This document shows, piece by piece, positions 15,720 through 18,208 of a stretch of 18,208 nucleotides of DNA. The number at the start of each line of letters is the position of its first letter. Positions within the stretch are counted from its first letter, which is position 1. The stretch comes from an uncultured Erysipelotrichaceae bacterium. GTDB taxonomy: Bacteria; Bacillota_I; Bacilli_A; Erysipelotrichales; Coprobacillaceae. The notes beneath the pieces were generated by a model. That model had not been told where the DNA came from. It saw only the letters and a program-made list of their open reading frames with translations, and made no database searches. The stretch covers positions 1-18,208 of the forward strand of contig UQVG01000010.1 in assembly GCA_900544435.1 (NCBI GenBank). The letters run 5' to 3'. The position numbers were made by a program, and so were the translations under genes.

Positions 15720-15747
15720 AGTAAATGTTTATTTAACTCAAGTAAAT
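15720..15747. promoter_or_regulatory. Candidate TetR operator region
   Basis: Three related half-sites lie over and downstream of the flavoprotein promoter's -10: AGTAAAT (15720-15726), ATTTAACT (15731-15738, reverse orientation) and AGTAAAT (15741-15747). The two direct copies are 21 bp apart, two helical turns. The arrangement suits repression by the divergent TetR protein, but the symmetry is imperfect. Confidence 0.4.
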
Positions 15748-15773
15748 TATATAACCGTAAAATTAAATGTCAA
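15746..15773 (-). promoter_or_regulatory. Promoter of the ene-reductase/SDR operon
   Basis: On the minus strand a perfect -35 TTGACA (15773-15768), a 16-bp spacer and a perfect -10 TATAAT (15751-15746). The start is expected near 15739, about 43 nt before the ATG at 15696. Both boxes match consensus, so expression would be strong unless repressed. Confidence 0.8.
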
Positions 15774-15825
15774 CGCTTTCATAAAATAAAGTGAATTTTT
15801 TAACAAACTCTTTACATTAAATCTA

Positions 15826-15834
15826 TGGTATATT
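15826..15834 (+). promoter_or_regulatory. Possible extended -10 promoter of the TetR gene
   Basis: TGGTATATT reads as an extended -10 (TGn plus TATATT) about 20 bases before the ATG at 15853. No -35 at the right distance is convincing; TTTACA at 15811 is too close. Confidence 0.35.
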
Positions 15835-15852
15835 ATTTCTAAGGAGAATTTT

Positions 15853-16440
15853 ATGAAAATAACAAGAGAAGAAATATCACAAACAGCTGTACAACTGTTT
15901 TTAGACAAAGGATATAATAATGTCACTATTCAAGATATTTGTAATGAATTACACATCACAAAACCAACTCTCTATAAATACGTTAATAATAAAGAAGACC
16001 TTATTTTAGATCTTTATGATTCAACCATTGATCATCTTGTTAAAGATACATATAAACTTGTTGATAGTGATAGTCACTATCAACAATTATTGATTGTCTT
16101 TTCAACATTGATTAAAGATACGAAAAAATATGGTTATGATTTATTTAGTCAAATGTTCATTGCAAATTTAAAAGAAAATCGTCATAGTTTTGATATGCGT
16201 GATAATCTTACAAAGCTTTGTATCATCATTATTAAAAAAGCCCAAGAACAAAAAGAAATTCACAATTTATCCAATCCAGAAATCTTATATCAAGCACTTG
16301 CTCATACCTTTACTGGTCATGAAGCTTTATGGTGTATTAAAAAAGGAGAAAAATGCTTCGATGAATCTTTTTATTTAAGCATGAATGCTTTATTAGAAGT
16401 AGATCCTGCTTATCAAGAATTATATAAAGAATATTTGTAA
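15853..16440 (+). CDS. TetR/AcrR-family transcriptional regulator
   Basis: A 195-residue regulator. The N-terminal TetR HTH is at about residues 5-50: REEISQTAVQLFLDKGYNNV, TIQDICNELHITKPTLYKYV and NKEDLI. The rest is a helical ligand-binding and dimerisation domain without family-specific motifs I can name. AAGGAG precedes the ATG. It is divergent from the ene-reductase/SDR operon, with 156 bases between the start codons, the usual setting for a local repressor released by a substrate or product of the enzymes. The next gene, an ABC-F protein, lies 40 bases downstream on the same strand without an obvious terminator between, so some co-transcription is possible. Confidence 0.9.
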   Translation: MKITREEISQTAVQLFLDKGYNNVTIQDICNELHITKPTLYKYVNNKEDLILDLYDSTIDHLVKDTYKLVDSDSHYQQLLIVFSTLIKDTKKYGYDLFSQMFIANLKENRHSFDMRDNLTKLCIIIIKKAQEQKEIHNLSNPEILYQALAHTFTGHEALWCIKKGEKCFDESFYLSMNALLEVDPAYQELYKEYL

Positions 16441-16463
16441 ACAACTTATTTTATTGATAGAAT
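16435..16463 (+). promoter_or_regulatory. Possible promoter of the ABC-F gene
   Basis: TTGTAA (16435-16440), a 17-bp spacer and TAGAAT (16458-16463) lie just ahead of the ribosome site GAGGTGA (16468-16474). The match is moderate, and the gene could instead be read from the TetR promoter. Confidence 0.35.
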
Positions 16464-16480
16464 AGTCGAGGTGATGAAAA

Positions 16481-18208
16481 ATGCTTATAGAATGTTCAAA
16501 TATAAAAAAATCATTTCAAGGAATTGATTTATTAAAAGATGTTAGTTTTAAAGTAGATGATCATGATAAAATTGCGATTATTGGCGTCAATGGTGCTGGT
16601 AAAACAACTATCTTAAATATCTTAATTGGTGAAGAAAGTTATGATAGTGGTGATTTATTTAAAAGTCGTGATTTAAATGTAGGTTATTTAAAACAACATC
16701 ATGATTTAGATATGAATAAAACCATTTATGAATGCGCTTTAGAAGTCTTTGATCCACTTATTAAAATAGAAAATCGTATGCGTGAATTAGAAAGTATGAT
16801 GTCTTATGATCATAGTGAACAAGTCATGAACGAATATGATTCTTTAACACAAAGGTTTAATGAAAAAGATGGATTTAGTTATCCAAGTCGTATTGTGGGT
16901 GTTTTAAAAGGAATGGGCTTTATTGAAGAAGATTTTCAAAAATATGTTCATGAATTATCTGGTGGTCAAAAAACAAGACTTTGTCTTGCGAAACTTTTAT
17001 TAGAAGAACCTAAACTTCTTGTTTTAGATGAACCAACCAACCATTTAGATAGTCAAGCAATTTCCTTTTTAGAAAACTATTTAAAAGGATATAAAAATGC
17101 TTTAATTGTGGTCAGCCATGATCGTTATTTTATTGATGTTGTTTCTAATAAGATCATTGAAATAGAAAATGGAAAAAGTCATAGTTATAATTGTCGTTAT
17201 GAAGAATACTCTATTCAAAAAAGAACACAACGTGCAATTGATTTAAAACACTATATCAATCAACAAAAAGAAATTAAAAAGATACAAGAAAGTATTGATA
17301 CTTTAAAATCATTTAATCGTGAAAAAAGTATTAAACGTGCTGAATCTAAAGAAAAACAACTTGCAAAGATTGAACGTATTGATCGACCAGAAAATTTACC
17401 AAGTGCCATCACTGTTCAATTTACACCAGCTATTGAATCAGGTTATGATGTTTTAAAAGTCACTGATTTATCAATGCGTTATGATCAAATTGTTTTTGAA
17501 CACTGTAATCTTGATATCAAAAAAGGAGAACGCGTTGCGATTGTTGGTGAAAATGGTGTTGGTAAAACCACTTTATTTAAAGCTCTTGTGGGTCAATTAC
17601 CAATTGAACACGGTAAAATTCGTTTTGGTAGTCACGTAGAAATGGCGTATTACGATCAAGAACATGAATCTTTAAATTATAATAAAACGATTTTTGATGA
17701 AATCAGTGATTGTTATCCACGTATGACCAATCAAGAAATCAGAAGTACTCTAGCCATGTTTAACTTTAGAGGTGATGATGTCTTTAAAGATATCGCAATG
17801 CTTTCAGGTGGAGAAAGAGGACGTGTTGTTTTAACCGAAGTTTTATTAAAACAAGCCAACTTCTTAATTCTCGATGAACCAACCAACCACTTAGATATTT
17901 CTTCCAAAGAAGTTTTAGAAGAAGCTTTAAGAAGTTTTGAAGGAACAATTTTATTTATTAGTCATGATCGTTATTTTATTAATAAAATTGCGACTCGTGT
18001 AATTGAAGTACAAAAAGATCAATGTCTTTCTTATAATGGTAATTATGATGATTATTTAAGTCAAAAAACGCCTGTTGTTGAAACAACACAAAAAGTGGTT
18101 ACCGAAGCTAAACAAAGACAGATCATTGATAAAAAAACAAAGAATGAAATTAAAAAACTTGAAAGAACCATTGATTCTTTAGAAAAAGAAATCAATTCTT
18201 TAAAAGAA
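16481..18208 (+). CDS. ABC-F family ATPase (ribosome-associated), 3'-truncated by window edge
   Basis: The first 576 residues of a protein that should be about 630-650 long. Two ABC domains occur in tandem with no membrane segments, the ABC-F design; such proteins act on the ribosome in translation rescue or in antibiotic resistance. Domain 1 has GVNGAGKTT (35-43), LSGGQKTRL (about 158-166) and LLVLDEPTNHLD. A charged linker rich in Lys and Glu (about 245-310) separates it from domain 2, with GENGVGKTT (about 357), LSGGERGRV and FLILDEPTNHLD. SHDRYF H-loops follow both. After about residue 530 a Lys/Glu-rich coiled coil begins (KNEIKKLERTIDSLEKEI) and runs past the window. GAGGTGA precedes the ATG. 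It resembles the housekeeping YdiF/Uup-like branches more than a named resistance protein, but the subfamily is uncertain. Confidence 0.92.
   Translation, partial: MLIECSNIKKSFQGIDLLKDVSFKVDDHDKIAIIGVNGAGKTTILNILIGEESYDSGDLFKSRDLNVGYLKQHHDLDMNKTIYECALEVFDPLIKIENRMRELESMMSYDHSEQVMNEYDSLTQRFNEKDGFSYPSRIVGVLKGMGFIEEDFQKYVHELSGGQKTRLCLAKLLLEEPKLLVLDEPTNHLDSQAISFLENYLKGYKNALIVVSHDRYFIDVVSNKIIEIENGKSHSYNCRYEEYSIQKRTQRAIDLKHYINQQKEIKKIQESIDTLKSFNREKSIKRAESKEKQLAKIERIDRPENLPSAITVQFTPAIESGYDVLKVTDLSMRYDQIVFEHCNLDIKKGERVAIVGENGVGKTTLFKALVGQLPIEHGKIRFGSHVEMAYYDQEHESLNYNKTIFDEISDCYPRMTNQEIRSTLAMFNFRGDDVFKDIAMLSGGERGRVVLTEVLLKQANFLILDEPTNHLDISSKEVLEEALRSFEGTILFISHDRYFINKIATRVIEVQKDQCLSYNGNYDDYLSQKTPVVETTQKVVTEAKQRQIIDKKTKNEIKKLERTIDSLEKEINSLKE

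Noticed and set aside
1..18208. CRISPR arrays, tRNA/rRNA genes, riboswitches and complete insertion sequences
   Set aside because: No regular spaced repeats, cloverleaf or rRNA-like sequence, or element with paired terminal repeats was seen in the intergenic regions.

Overview
The window is AT-rich DNA of Firmicutes character: strong AGGAGG-type ribosome binding sites, sigma-A-like promoters, short intergenic gaps and U-tailed hairpin terminators. The mix of an Rpn-type nuclease, an Opp importer, an Old-Yellow-Enzyme/Fe-S flavoprotein and a membrane-bound LuxR protein would fit an anaerobic, gut-type Erysipelotrichia or Clostridia bacterium. The taxon is an inference and cannot be fixed from the sequence alone.

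Layout. (1) 1-716, minus: a recombination-promoting-nuclease (Rpn/PD-(D/E)XK 'transposase') gene, cut off by the window edge and split by one extra base in a T6 run. (2) 717-987: the Rpn promoter, phased short repeats, a perfect 12-bp-arm inverted repeat and the terminator of the next gene. (3) 988-2370, minus: a polytopic membrane protein with a C-terminal LuxR DNA-binding domain, on its own promoter. (4) 2445-6041, minus: an operon of aconitase, NAD-type isocitrate dehydrogenase and a FadR/FCD-type GntR regulator, the citrate-to-2-oxoglutarate arm used for glutamate synthesis. (5) 6212-12755, minus: oppA-oppB-oppC-oppD-oppF followed by an M42 aminopeptidase, a peptide uptake and hydrolysis operon. 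(6) 13006-15696, minus: a short-chain dehydrogenase and a 638-residue FMN/4Fe-4S/FAD ene-reductase-type flavoprotein in one operon, with a divergent TetR gene (15853-16440, plus). (7) 16481-18208, plus: an ABC-F ATPase that runs off the window. No gap exceeds 300 bases without a gene.

How the parts may work together. A palindrome with core TTGTATACAA lies over the -10/+1 region of the aconitase operon, again (one mismatch) about 93 bp upstream, and just upstream of the -35 of the opp operon. I did not see this core elsewhere in the window. The simplest reading is a local regulon in which the operon's own GntR protein, probably sensing a carboxylate, coordinates 2-oxoglutarate/glutamate synthesis with peptide import and breakdown. 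The operator position differs between the two promoters, so the sign of regulation may also differ. The second unit of interest is the TetR/SDR/ene-reductase cluster, which looks like an inducible two-step reduction of an enone-like substrate; its two enzymes each carry an unusual active-site residue. No RNA genes, CRISPR array or complete insertion sequence were seen.
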